A stretch of 64,000 bases of DNA, taken from assembly GCA_038277395.1 (NCBI GenBank), contig CM076193.1:147177813-147241812 (forward strand). Reading direction: 5' to 3'. The DNA is from Dryocosmus kuriphilus (lineage: Eukaryota > Arthropoda > Insecta > Hymenoptera > Cynipidae). The position numbers and the translations under genes were made by a program. The notes below the pieces were generated by a model, which was not told the origin of the DNA, did no database searches, and saw nothing but the letters and a program-made list of their open reading frames with translations. Position 1 is the stretch's first letter, and every line of letters starts with the position of its first letter. Shown one piece after another: positions 24,201-36,149 of the stretch.

Positions 24201-27200
24201 GGGGGCGGGAAGGCATCCCTGTAACTGGTCACAGAAATACTTGAAGTCACACCCATATCCTTTTCCAATATTTTTTGGAGGCGGAAAGGCACCCCTGTGA
24301 ATTATAGTCACAGAAATACTTGAAGTTACACTCCTATCATTTTCCAGCGTTTTACGCGGGGTGGAAAACATCCCTGTAACTGGTGACAGAAATACTTAAA
24401 GTCACACACCTACGCCTTTTCAGTATTTTTCGGGGGCGGGAAGGCATCCCTATAACTGGTCACAGATATACTTGAAGTCATACCCCTATCCTTTTCCAGT
24501 ATTTTTTGGAGGCGGAAAGGCACCCCTGTGAATTATAGTCACAGAAATACTTGAAGTTACACTCCTATCATTTTCCAGCGTTTTACGCGGGGTGGAAAAC
24601 ATCCCTGTAACTGGTGACAGAAATACTTAAAGTCACACACCTACGCCTTTTCAGTATTTTTCGGGGGCGGGAAGGCATCCCTATAACTGGTCACAGATAT
24701 ACTTGAAGTCATACCCCTATCCTTTTCCAGTATTTTTTGGAGGCGGAAAGGCACCCCTGTGAATTATAGTCACAGAAATACTTGAAGTTACACTCCTATC
24801 ATTTTCCAGCGTTTTACGCGGGGTGGAAAACATCCCTGTAACTGGTGACAGAAATACTTAAAGTCACACACCTACGCCTTTTCAGTATTTTTCGGGGGCG
24901 GGAAGGCATCCCTGTAACTGGTCACAGAAATACTTGAAGTCACACCCCTATCCTTTTCCAGTATTTTTTGGAGGCGGAAAGGCACCCGTGTGAATTATAG
25001 TCACAGAAATACTTGAAGTTACGCTCCTATCATTTTCCAGCGTTTTACGCGGGGTGGAAAGCATCCCTGTAACTGGTCACAGAAAAACTTAAAGTCACAC
25101 ACCTATGCCTTTTCAGTATTTTTCGGGGGCGGGAAGGCATCCCTGTAACTGGTCACAGAAATACTTGAAGTCACACCCATATCCTTTTCCAATATTTTTT
25201 GGAGGCGGAAAGGCACCCCTGTGAATTATAGTCACAGAAATACTTGAAGTTACACTCCTATCATTTTCCAGCGTTTTACGCGGGGTGGAAAACATCCCTG
25301 TAACTGGTGACAGAAATACTTAAAGTCACACACCTACGCCTTTTCAGTATTTTTCGGGGGCGGGAAGGCATCCCTATAACTGGTCACAGATATACTTGAA
25401 GTCATACCCCTATCCTTTTCCAGTATTTTTTGGAGGCGGAAAGGCACCCCTGTGAATTATAGTCACAGAAATACTTGAAGTTACACTCCTATCATTTTCC
25501 AGCGTTTTACGCGGGGTGGAAAACATCCCTGTAACTGGTGACAGAAATACTTAAAGTCACACACCTACGCCTTTTCAGTATTTTTCGGGGGCGGGAAGGC
25601 ATCCCTATAACTGGTCACAGATATACTTGAAGTCATACCCCTATCCTTTTCCAGTATTTTTTGGAGGCGGAAAGGCACCCCTGTGAATTATAGTCACAGA
25701 AATACTTGAAGTTACACTCCTATCATTTTCCAGCGTTTTACGCGGGGTGGAAAACATCCCTGTAACTGGGACAGAAATACTTAAAGTCACACACCTACGC
25801 CTTTTCAGTAGTATTTTTCGGGGGCGGGAAGGCATCCCTATAACTGGTCACAGATATACTTGAAGTCATACCCCTATCCTTTTCCAGTATTTTTTGGAGG
25901 CGGAAAGGCACCCCTGTGAATTATAGTCACAGAAATACTTGAAGTTACCTATCATTTTCCAGCGTTTTACGCGGGGTGGTAGTCACAGAAAAACATCCCT
26001 GTAACTGGTAACTGGTGACAGAAATACTTAAAGTCACACACCTACGCCTTTTCAGTATTTTTCGGGGGCGGGAAGGCATCCCTGTAACTGGTCACAGAAA
26101 TACTTGAAGTCATACCCCTATCTGTTTCCAGTATTTTTTGGGTGCGGAAAGGCACCCGTGTGAATTATAGTCACAGAAATACTTGAAGTTACGCTCCTAT
26201 CATTTTCCAGCGTTTTACGCGGGGTGGAAAGCATCCCTGTAACTGGTCACAGAAAAACTTAAAGTCACACACCTATGCCTTTTCAGTATTTTTCGGGGGC
26301 GGGAAGGCATCCCTGTAACTGGTCACAGAAATACTTGAAGTCACACCCATATCCTTTTCCAATATTTTTTGGAGGCGGAAAGGCACCCCTGTGAATTATA
26401 GTCACAGAAATACTTGAAGTTACACTCCTATCATTTTCCAGCGTTTTACGCGGGGTGGAAAACATCCCTGTAACTGGTGACAGAAATACTTAAAGTCACA
26501 CACCTACGCCTTTTCAGTATTTTTCGGGGGCGGGAAGGCATCCCTATAACTGGTCACAGATATACTTGAAGTCATACCCCTATCCTTTTCCAGTATTTTT
26601 TGGAGGCGGAAAGGCACCCCTGTGAATTATAGTCACAGAAATACTTGAAGTTACACTCCTATCATTTTCCAGCGTTTTACGCGGGGTGGAAAACATCCCT
26701 GTAACTGGTGACAGAAATACTTAAAGTCACACACCTACGCCTTTTCAGTATTTTTCGGGGGCGGGAAGGCATCCCTATAACTGGTCACAGATATACTTGA
26801 AGTCATACCCCTATCCTTTTCCAGTATTTTTTGGAGGCGGAAAGGCACCCCTGTGAATTATAGTCACAGAAATACTTGAAGTTACACTCCTATCATTTTC
26901 CAGCGTTTTACGCGGGGTGGAAAACATCCCTGTAACTGGTGACAGAAATACTTAAAGTCACACACCTACGCCTTTTCAGTATTTTTCGGGGGCGGGAAGG
27001 CATCCCTATAACTGGTCACAGATATACTTGAAGTCATACCCCTATCCTTTTCCAGTATTTTTTGGAGGCGGAAAGGCACCCCTGTGAATTATAGTCACAG
27101 AAATACTTGAAGTTACACTCCTATCATTTTCCAGCGTTTTACGCGGGGTGGAAAACATCCCTGTAACTGGTGACAGAAATACTTAAAGTCACACACCTAC

Positions 27201-27440
27201 GCCTTTTCAGTATTTTTCGGGGGCGGGAAGGCATCCCTGTAACTGGTCACAGAAATACTTGAAGTCATACCCCTATCTGTTTCCAGTATTTTTTGGGTGC
27301 GGAAAGGCAGTCTTGTGAATTATAGTCACATAAATACTTCAAGTCACACTTTACCTTTTTCCATCGTCTTACGCGGGGTGGAAAGCACCCCTGCAATTGG
27401 TCACAGAAATACTTGAAGTTATACCCCTACCCCTTTCCCA
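21212..27440. repeat. Satellite array: ~77-bp monomers in a 231-bp higher-order unit
   Basis: About 6.2 kb of head-to-tail repeats. Three related monomers of 76-79 bp alternate: one with TTTTCCAGCGTTTTACGCGG, one with TTTTCAGTATTTTTCGGGGG, one with TATTTTTTGGAGGCGG. All share GTCACAGAAATACTTGAAGT. Identical phrases return at 231-bp multiples (for example 22,565 to 23,027 is 462; 24,189 to 25,113 is 924). Two spacings are off by 7 and 15 bases; the first is explained by a local duplication of AACTGGT near 24,140. That makes about 81 monomers or 27 trimers. The outer copies at both ends are more diverged. The identical 60-codon open frames on the minus strand are by-products. Confidence 0.95.
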
Positions 27441-28900
27441 ATATTTTGCATGACGTATTTCTATGACCATTCACAGGATAATGAAAAGGATAGAGGTGTA
27501 ACCAGAATTATTCACGTGATAATCAAATCTAACAGACAAACTCATCCTGTCCGTTTTCCAGGATTTTTGAATATCAAAATCGTTCCTAAACTCAAAATTT
27601 TAATCAAGGCAATAAACTTCTTTATCTTTTATTTTTGTCAGGAACATAAGATACATATTTAAAAATGAAACAAACTGGAGAATTACAAAGTACAGAAAAG
27701 TCGCGATTCACCCTAATTTAAAGTAAAATTTTCTTCAAAGTTAAGATATACAAAATAATAACCTTTTTTGACTTCCGCTCTTGATTCTTCAGTTTTTAGT
27801 AGAAAAAAAGATATTAAAAAGAAACCCGAAGCGAGAAAATGAAAATTCGGAAAAGCCGCAATTCTAGACAATCACCGTTTTGAATTTCCCTGAGTTTCCT
27901 TAAACTCTTTTTAACTTTAAAAATTCTTTTGAATTATTTTGAAATATTATGAGTTTTGTTAAATTCTTTGAACTTCTGGTGTACATCAAAATCTTCTTAT
28001 AGAATACACTTTTACAAAAGAATAAAAAATGCTGACATGACTAAGAGAGATAGATGCTCGAAACAACGTTTTCCATAATCTCCAAACCTGAAATTTGATC
28101 AGATTTTTCTTTCCCTCGAAATTGCTCTAATTTACTTTTGAATAAATTTCTCGGGTTGCATATCGCTACCAGGGGATTTTGACCTCTCTCACTATGGCAA
28201 CCTATTATTCGTTATTCTATCCTGCCATATTTTCTATCCAAACCGAAATACGATCGTTGCTTATGCTAATGAATCACGTTCGAAATTTCGTTAAAAGTTC
28301 AATTTGATACAATCACAGGACGAGGATGATACATTGCTGAAACCGTAAACGATATTTTTGGTCGTCTCTCGGTTCGGCGATAATTTTAAACACTCGTCGA
28401 GAGCGATATTATAAGGGAGTGGGGGGATGGGGTTGGTTGTTTGTAGAGGAAAATGTTGAGGGTGGTTAGACTGAGCAGACGATTCACGTCGACTTTAGTT
28501 GGCGGCCAGAATTCGTCGCGCGCGCATTTCGAGTCACCCTACATTGACTTCTACTACTGAAAACAGAAAATACATCGAAATGTATTTAATTTTTCTTTTA
28601 AATTTGATAAAACGAGAGAATGTTTCTTCGGTGATGTTACAAATGCTTTAGACACTCATTCGGGATTAATTTTATTTTAGGTAAAAAAAATAGGTTTCTA
28701 TGAGATAGTAATTAGTGTTTAAAATCGAGAGGAAATTTAAACTTATCAAATATTGAATGATTTTTTTTTGTTAAAAAAAATTGTGAACGAGTTTTTGTGT
28801 AATTTGAGAAATTTTTGAAGGTTCTAGTAATATTCTTCTATTATTTTCACTTTATAGTTATGGTTGAAACGACACGTTTTAAAATAAGCAGTGGGTTTTA
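27441..28900. other. Spacer after the satellite; GC-richer patch at 28,370-28,560
   Basis: No gene was recognised. A short decayed TTTTGAATTATTTTGAA patch near 27,920-27,960 belongs to the 16,690-20,640 family. Around 28,370-28,560 the sequence is GC-richer and contains GCGCGCGC and CGTCGACTTTAG; it could be a host promoter or 5' exon, but no supporting motif is clear. Confidence 0.35.
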
Positions 28901-29110
28901 CTCTTCATAACAAAGAAAACTTTTACAATTTTTAAATAAATGTTTTGAAACTCGAGGTGATTCTTAAGCCCTATAAAATATATAGTTTAGTACCTATTCC
29001 TAAAGTTTGAATTGAAATTCGACAAAATGGCGATCAAATTAATTTTTGCAACAAAGAAAAGTTTGACAGTTTTTAACCGATTGATTTGATAATACCTGAT
29101 TTATCATTTT
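28901..29110. repeat. Two diverged copies of the 141-bp family
   Basis: Cores AACAAAGAAAACTTTTACAA near 28,910 and AACAAAGAAAAGTTTGACAG near 29,050 lie 140 bases apart, with GAAACTCGAGG in place of the usual AACTTTGGG. They are in the same orientation as the right-end array. Confidence 0.65.
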
Positions 29111-31007
29111 TTCGGTAGAAGGAAACTTAAGCAATAAAACTTATAAATTGAATCGTAAAGAAAGTTTCAGTCTGATTAGAATGAAGTTCCAATGAGTTCT
29201 TGCTAGATATCCGATTTCTCATTTTTCATCTTTTTCAAAAACCTTTTTCAAACTAATCCTTAGCTTTCTGATAATAAACCTGGGCATGCAATCGAGAATA
29301 ATTTTCTTTAAAGAAATAGAGAAAGTTTAGGGCTCACCTTGTTCTCCGGAAACTCTCTGGTTGGTCTTCAGGGACCAAAGTGTTGGATCTCTCTTTGTCG
29401 TCGTCAGAATTCTCCTTTTCCTTTTCTCTGACTTTTGCCATCGCCTGTCTCATTTGTTTCCTGAAGTTTGGCAGAACTTTAAAACTTTTAATGAGCGTGA
29501 CATGTCTCCAGACCCATTAACGCTTTTATCTTTAAAAAATTCATAAAAAGCAAAAAAAATCCTGATAAATTTGATCGGCTTTAATTTTTAATTGGACTTA
29601 ATTTTTAATTGTGTTTAATCTGTAATTACTTGTTAGTTAAATGAAAGATAGAAATAGTGTCAAGAAACTTTATTGCAAATGGTTCCAGGATTAAATTTCC
29701 TCTCGCTTCAATCTGAGTGGCTGTTGAATTAGCCCGATTAATGGCAATCGAATTGGTTCTCTAGAGCGCAACTTGTATCGCCTCTGATCGAGAAAGTTTG
29801 CTAATAATTTTGACACGTGTTTTCTCTCTGAAGCAGAAGTTCTGGGATAAAAACGAATTATCGAACAGTGAACCAATTTCCTTCAATAAATTTCAGTTTT
29901 CTGAAGTGTTATCTAGATTCGAAATTTCAATTTGAAAAATGGAGCAACTGAAGAAACATGAAATGAAATCTCAAAGGCTCGAAATGAAAATAAGGAATAT
30001 TACAAAAAGGAGATAAAAAGTAGTAAAAAAGTGAAAATTAAATATAAATAAAAAGTGATTGTGTCAAAAGGTGGGCGATGTGGATAGTGAATTTGTGCAT
30101 CGATGATTTGTGTTTTTGTTAAAAAAGATGCATCATTCTTTTTCATGGTGAGTGAAGCAAAGGGCATTTATTTTAACAGAATATGTTAAATAATTTCGGC
30201 ATTGTACGACATGACGGAACTGGGGCAACGAGAGAGATTTATAACTCGGGTTGAGACAGGTAGAAAAAAAGTTTCCGGTGAAAACTTACTTTCAGATTTT
30301 TTGTTCAAGTCGAAAATTTCTTCACTATCTCTTCTTGTTTAGGGTTTGATTTATTTATCCTCTGAGAATTTAAAAAGGAATTGACTTGATAAAAGTGGTA
30401 TTAAAAATAAAATTCCTTTGTTGTAAAAGTAAAACTTTTCTCTGGAGATTGAAGAAGCTTTAGCAAATAAAAATTTATATCTGTATGCTAGAAGGTTTTT
30501 CTCAACACCTTTTTTCCTTTCTGAGGTAACTAACCCACAAGGGAGAGAATACGAGAAAGCTAATGAAAATGGATGCTTACTCAACTGAAACGGAAGTATG
30601 ATTCAGTACCCAGAAAACAATCTGAATAATTTTTCTTTGCATTTTAAAAGCTTATTAAATTGGGTTTCTTTTCGTTGGAAAAAGGATTAAAATTTTTAAT
30701 GTTTTAAAATTGCGGAATTTAAAATTGCTTTCCTTTGAAATTCTGATTTTAAAAAATCAGGATACCTTTTCTTATATTTCCGGGAGAAGCAACCTTCTAA
30801 AAGATTTCTTGCTTTCTTGGTTCAGGTCACCTAGAGGAGGATCATAATTTGAAGGATTTTACCACCTCTGAGGAAGAAGGTTCATCCGGACGTGACTGTT
30901 CGCACGTCGAGTGAGGCTTGGTAAATAAAAAGTGGAAGAAACTGTTTGTATGAAAGTTTTTTTTTGTGGAAAAATATTCTATTATATTTGAACAAAATAA
31001 TTGGATT
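29111..31007. other. AT-rich spacer, no gene recognised
   Basis: Several open frames of 60-77 codons occur on both strands, but none has a recognisable domain, splice context or conserved look. CGTCCGGATGAACCTTCTTCC-like unique sequence near 30,870 is unassigned. Confidence 0.4.
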
Positions 31008-31204
31008 TAGGGGAGAGGAGGGTAAGTTGGCGCGGAGACTCACGAAAATAGTTTTATCGTCGTTTACGAAATATCTTTATTTCATTCAATATTGTCAAGA
31101 CATCAAGCTATCCGATTCACATTTGTTCATAAATGTTGGTTCTATAGTTTTCTTGTTAAATTACCCTTTCGTTTAGATGCATCAACTTACCCTCCTCTCC
31201 CTTA
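31008..31204. mobile_element. Small MITE with 19-bp inverted repeats
   Basis: GGGAGAGGAGGGTAAGTTG at 31,011-31,029 is the exact complement of CAACTTACCCTCCTCTCCC at 31,183-31,201. The inversion extends loosely by a further TTAR on each side (TTAG left, TTAA right), which hints at a TTAA-type target with one change. It is about 191 bp with no coding capacity. Superfamily assignment (piggyBac-like) is only suggestive. Confidence 0.7.
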
Positions 31205-31903
31205 ATATGGAATAGACGTTATTCAACTTTTAGTGATTTAAATCTTACCTACTTCTATAAAAAGAAGGTTTTTTGCTCCTTGGGAAACTTTTTCCTCTTG
31301 AAAAGAAAACTGTGACTGGGTTCATAAGTTTCCTTCTGTTAAAAGAAAGTTTCTTTTCACCAGAAAATGTTTTTTTTGCAAAAAAATAAAGAAAATTATT
31401 ACGATCAGAATTGTTTATTATTTTCTTCCGTTTAGTGCTGCTTAAACTTTTAAGGAAAGGAAGCTGAGGAATTTTTCAGAAAAAATTTCCACTTTACACA
31501 CACACCAAAAATAGGAATATTCAGATTCTGTAAATCAAATATAGAGAAGTTTTACAACTTTTGTAAGTGCTGCATTTTGCCAGATAGTGTACTAACGAAA
31601 TTTTAAAAAAAACTAGATATGGGAATTTTTATTATTGGCGTTTTTAATGTTTGGAAGAGATGAAAAGTTTTCAGGCTTGGCCTCGGGTGTATAATAATCG
31701 TTCGCGATATGGAGCGGAAAAAAGTGTTCAATTGTGTTCTGGTTTATGAAGCACAAACAATAATTGTGGAATTGTGCAAGTTCTAATGACAACTTTGATT
31801 GCCTTCTTTTCAGTGGCGAAAATATCGTTAAAGATTTTGTAGGTTCTTGTGCCAACAACTGTGATTTATTTCTAATCTTCGTCATCCGAGAATAGAAAAG
31901 AGG
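31205..31903. other. AT-rich spacer, nothing recognised
   Basis: A 114-codon minus-strand open frame (31,613-31,957) runs into the palindromic MITE next door and has no recognised domain, so it is not called. Confidence 0.4.
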
Positions 31904-32216
31904 AAAAATGTGAGGTGGGTCAAGCTGGCAGAACCATTGAAAACCATAATCACTCACAGGGCAAAATTAAGGGCTCATTTAGGGCTAATTTAATGCCACA
32001 TTCCCGAATTTAGGGCTCCTTGTTTTCATTAAAGAAACGCTGGTTCTGCCAGCTTGACGTCAAGCTGGCAGAACCAGCGTTTTTTTAATGAAAATAAGGA
32101 GCTCTAAATTCGGGAATGTGGCATTAAATTAGCCCTAAATGAGCCCTTAATTTTGCTCTATGAGTGATTGTGATATTCAAAAATGGTTCTGCCAGCTTCA
32201 CCCACCTAAAAATGTG
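31904..32216. mobile_element. Near-perfect palindromic MITE, 295 bp, with 9-bp target duplication
   Basis: Element 31,913-32,207 runs AGGTGGG to CCCACCT and is flanked by AAAAATGTG at 31,904-31,912 and again at 32,208-32,216. The two arms (about 145 bp) are almost exact complements over their whole length. They meet at a GACGTC centre near 32,060 (CTGCCAGCTTGACGTCAAGC). There is no coding sequence. A 9-bp duplication with long inverted ends is typical of Mutator-like elements, so a non-autonomous MULE is the most likely class. The good arm match implies a young insertion or recent arm homogenisation. Confidence 0.9.
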
Positions 32217-32660
32217 CGATATTTTATTTTGTTGCATCTTTTTTAAATTGGAGAACATAATAGTTTTAGATTCTGCAACTTCCAAACAAAGACAACTTAT
32301 AAAAATGTTTCATTAAATTGTTCCATACCTTATGAATAGTTTAAGCTTTCTAGACATTTTTGTTGAAACATCAGCATTCAAATTCACCAAAATGACGTTA
32401 GTTTCAATTTAGCTAACAAAGAAAACTTCTACAATTTTTTTCTTATTGTTTTCAAATTTTGAAAACTTTTTGAGCTCAGTATTTTATACAATTTCGGTCT
32501 TTCATCAGAGCCAAAAAATTGAAATCCAACAAAACGACCTCAGTTTAAATTCACCTAACAAAGAAAAGTTGTAAAATTTTTCCTGAAATGTCTTCATACT
32601 TTGAGAACTTTTAGGTTCCTTATTGTGAGGCAAATTTTATTTACCCTAATGTTTATTTTA
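32217..32660. repeat. Three diverged 141-bp-family copies
   Basis: AAACAAAGACAACTTATAAA near 32,285, AACAAAGAAAACTTCTACAA near 32,415 and AACAAAGAAAAGTTGTAAAA near 32,559 are spaced about 130-145 bases and are in the same orientation as the right-end array. Confidence 0.7.
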
Positions 32661-32968
32661 CCTAAATTCCTACGCCCGAAAAATGATTTGAAGTAATTCG
32701 TATTATCTATCCTAATTTTCAATTTTCCTAATTTTTATTCTTCCGAATTGCCACTTGCTATAATTTTTGTTTTTCCTAATTTCTACTTGGCATAACTTTT
32801 ATTATACCGAATATTCGTAGACGTCTATGTGCAAAGGGTCCTTATGGTCGGTTCTAGTTTAAGAAATATTCATGTTTTTCTAAGTCAGGGGCAAAATTAT
32901 TATTTTCGGGATTGAGTCGGTAATGATACTAGGATCTATGCTGAATCTGTTGACACTATTCTCATATT
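32661..32968. other. AT-rich spacer, nothing recognised
   Basis: Short TTTTTCCTAATTTYTA-like motifs recur loosely (32,650-32,800); similar TTTTTCCGAATTAYC motifs lie at 35,850-35,990, just outside the other end of the foldback. No other feature was seen. Confidence 0.4.
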
Positions 32969-35538
32969 GGCTCAAAATGGCTTTTTTTTTTGCCGACGCA
33001 CCCCCCCTATTTTGTAAAGTTTCCGGAGAAAATAATTCCCCATTCTTTTTTTCTTCTTTTTTTTTTTTTTTGATTTTTAGTGCTGCCTCAAGGGCCCCGA
33101 AGAATACATGGGATTTTACATGGGAAAATGATCATTTTTAGAGAAATGAGGTACAAATTTCTGGGTTTATAGTTAGCTTTCGGAATATTATCAAAAATTT
33201 TTGGGGAGTCTTCAGGGAATAATTTCTGATAAACAACTTTAAATTTTCACCCCCCCTTACCCCCTCCAGCAGAGCCCCAAAAATGCCCCGAAAAACAGAA
33301 ATGGAAAATTTTGACTGAAATTGGCACAAAAGATTCTTGTTCCATTTTCATTTTTTTTTTCCATTCCATTTTCACACTGTAACTTGTTGTTACTCGATAA
33401 GACAAATTTTTTTATCATTTCTCAACTAATTTTTAATTTTTTAAACAATTTATATTCGTTTAAATAATTTTTTTTTTTGTGACAACACATTACGAGGTTA
33501 TTTTTTGCATTTAACCAGACGCTGAGACATTTCCAAGGTTATTTATTTATGTTTCAAGTGGTTTTAAATTGTTTAAACAATTTTATATTATTTATTTGTA
33601 ACTTGCTTAAAAAAACAGGTAGAGACCTCTAGTTCTTTTAAAAATTTGCTCAACCTTGACGTTTGAAATTAAATATACACGAAAATCAGATGTCATGATA
33701 CTATTTTTGCAACAAATTTGTTTTTGTTTAAACAATTTTATATTATTTATTTGTAACTTTCTCAAAAAAACAGGTAGAGACCTCTAGTTTTTTTAAAAAA
33801 TTTGCTCAACCTTGACGTTTGAAATTAAATATACACGAAAATCAGATGTCATAATACTAATTTTGCAACAAATTTGTTTTTGTTTAAACAATTTTATATT
33901 ATTTATTTGTAACTTTCTTAAAAAAAACAGATAGAGACCTCTAATTTTTTTTTAAATTTGCTCAACCTTGACGTTTGAAATTAAATATACACGAAAATCA
34001 GATGTCATAATACTATTTTTGCAACAAATTTGTTTTTGTTTAAACAATTTTATATTATTTATTTGTAACTTTCTCAAAAAAAAAAACCGGTGGAGAACTC
34101 TAGTTTTTTTTAATTTCCCCAACCTTCGCGCTTAAAATTAAATATATACAAAAATCTAATGTTATGCTACCATTATTGCAACAAATTTGTATTTGTTTAA
34201 ACAATTTTTGTTTGTTGTAACAATTTCTTCCCAAAGAAAATGGTTGATATTTTGTATTTTCCGTAAATAGTGGTGTAATTTTTAATTTTTTAAAGCAGAT
34301 TCTTTTTCTAAGAACATTTTGTAATTGTTTAAAAACAATTTATTTAACTTTAGTTCTTAACTTAGGAAAAAATGTGATAAAAAAGTATAGTTTTTTTGCA
34401 GATTAGCTCTATTACGGACTATTTACGCAAGATACAAAATATCATCAACCATTATCTTTGGGAAAAAAAAATCGTCACATCAAACAAAAATTGCTTAAAC
34501 AAATACAAATTTGTTGCAATAATGGTAGCATAACATCATATTTTCGTACATATTTAATTTTTAACGACAAGGTTGAGCAAATTAAAAAAAAAACTAGAGT
34601 TCTCCACCGGTTTTTTTGAGAAAGTTACAAATAAATAACATAAACTTGTTTAAGCAATAACAAATTTGTTGCAATAATGATAGCATAACATTAGATTTTT
34701 GTAAATATTTAATTTTAAGCGAAAGGTTGAACAAATTAAAAAAAACTAGAGTTTTCCACCAGTTTTTTTGAGAAAGTTACAAATAAATAATATAAAATTG
34801 TTTAAACAAAAACAAATTTGTTGCAAAAATAGTATCATGACATCTGATTTTCGTGTATATTTAATTTCAGACGACATGGTTGAACAAATTTTTAAAAAAC
34901 TAGAGTTCTGTACCTGTTTTTCGGAGAAAGTTGAAAATAAATAATAATAAATTGTTTAAACAAGTTAAAACCACTTGAAACATAAATAAGTATCCTTGTA
35001 AATGGCTTAGTGTCTGGTTAAACGCAAAAAATGACCTCGTAATATGCTGTCACAAAAATAAAGATTATTTAAACAAATATAAATTGTTTAAACAATTAAA
35101 AATTAGTTGAGAAACGATAAAAAAAATATTTTTCTTATCGATTATCAACAAGTTATAGTGCGAAAATGGAAGAACAAAACTCTTTTGTGCCAATTTCGGT
35201 CAAAATTCTCCATTTCTGTTTTTCGGGGCATTTTTGGGGCTCTGCTGGAGGGGGTAGGAGGGGTGAAAATTTAAAATTGTGTATCAGAAATTATTCCTTG
35301 AAGACTCTCCAAAAAGTTCTGATAATGTCCCGAAAGCTAACTATAAACCCAGAAATTTGTTTTCTAAAAATCATCATTTTCCCATGTAAAATCCCATGTA
35401 TTTTTCGGGGCCCTTGAGTCAGCACTAAAAATCAAAAAAAAAAAAAAAAAGGGAATTATTTTCTCCAGAAACCTCACAAAATAGGGGGGTGCGTCGGACT
35501 CTATCATTAAAAAAATTTTTCCAATCCATTTTTGAGCC
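32969..35538. mobile_element. 2.57-kb foldback element with 156-bp subrepeats in the arms
   Basis: The left end GGCTCAAAATGG and the right end CCATTTTTGAGCC are inverted. Next inside, GACGCACCCCCCCTATTTTG (left, about 32,996) pairs with the CAAAATAGGGGGGTGCGTC region (right, about 35,478). Inversion continues to a centre near 34,320, where GAAAATGGTTGATATTTTGT and its near complement face each other. Each arm of roughly 1.2-1.3 kb contains four tandem units of 155-157 bases carrying TGTTTAAACAATTTTATATT (left starts 33,571, 33,726, 33,882, 34,038). No transposase is present. This is the structure of foldback-type DNA transposons. A target duplication could not be identified. Confidence 0.88.
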
Positions 35539-35659
35539 ACCCTAAATTGTCCCTATACGTAACTCCCTGCTGACCACAATGGCCCTTTTCATGTAGACGT
35601 CCAAATTTATTCTCATTTTTATTTTTCCGGAATACCCCACGTAAAATTATACTATATAA

Positions 35660-35699
<40 letters not shown>

Positions 35700-36149
35700 A
35701 CAATGAGTATGTAAAGATTAGACATGCTAAAACGATTTATCATGATAAAATTATTATTAATTCGAGAGAAAATAATTTTTATAGAATCATTTTTATAAAA
35801 AAATTTTAAGCTCATTTTTACATGGGACCATTTGTTATAAGTTTTATTATACCGAATTATCATTTTACATCATTTTTATTTTTTCCAAGCTACTATTTGC
35901 CGTAATTTTTTTACTTCCAAATTACTGTTTAAAATAATGTTTATTTTTCCGAATTATCATTTGACATCATCTGTATTTTGCCGATTCACCTGGTACCATA
36001 AAGTGCATGCTACATAATTTCCATTCCTTATAACAGATATTCCGGTTAATGAGGGTGGCGCTGCAAAAAATTGGTGCCAAATTTAAATTGCACCAATCGC
36101 ACATTCTTGGGTGCGCCTCCGTCGAGGAACGTAACCTCAGTGTCAATAT
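35539..36149. other. AT-rich spacer with a (TA)n tract
   Basis: Contains an (AT)15 microsatellite at 35,663-35,692. The open frame of 118 codons across it is a by-product. A GC-richer stretch near 36,050-36,140 is unassigned. Confidence 0.5.
35663..35692. repeat. (AT)15 microsatellite
   Basis: Uninterrupted AT dinucleotide run. Confidence 0.9.

Noticed and set aside
22565..26465. Identical 60-codon minus-strand open frames repeated several times
   Set aside because: They arise from the 231-bp satellite unit, whose length is divisible by three; there is no independent evidence for a protein.
21212..27440. Possible CRISPR array in the regular repeats
   Set aside because: The repeats are contiguous related monomers with no unique spacers, and the surroundings are eukaryotic; this is satellite DNA.
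28370..28560. Host promoter or CpG-type island
   Set aside because: GC-richer with GCGCGCGC, but no recognisable core-promoter arrangement or following exon; recorded only as a spacer.
31613..31957. 114-codon minus-strand open frame
   Set aside because: No recognised domain, and its start lies inside the palindromic MITE; chance is sufficient.
35507..35863. 118-codon minus-strand open frame with a Tyr-Ile run
   Set aside because: The Tyr-Ile run is the (AT)n microsatellite; no other domain.
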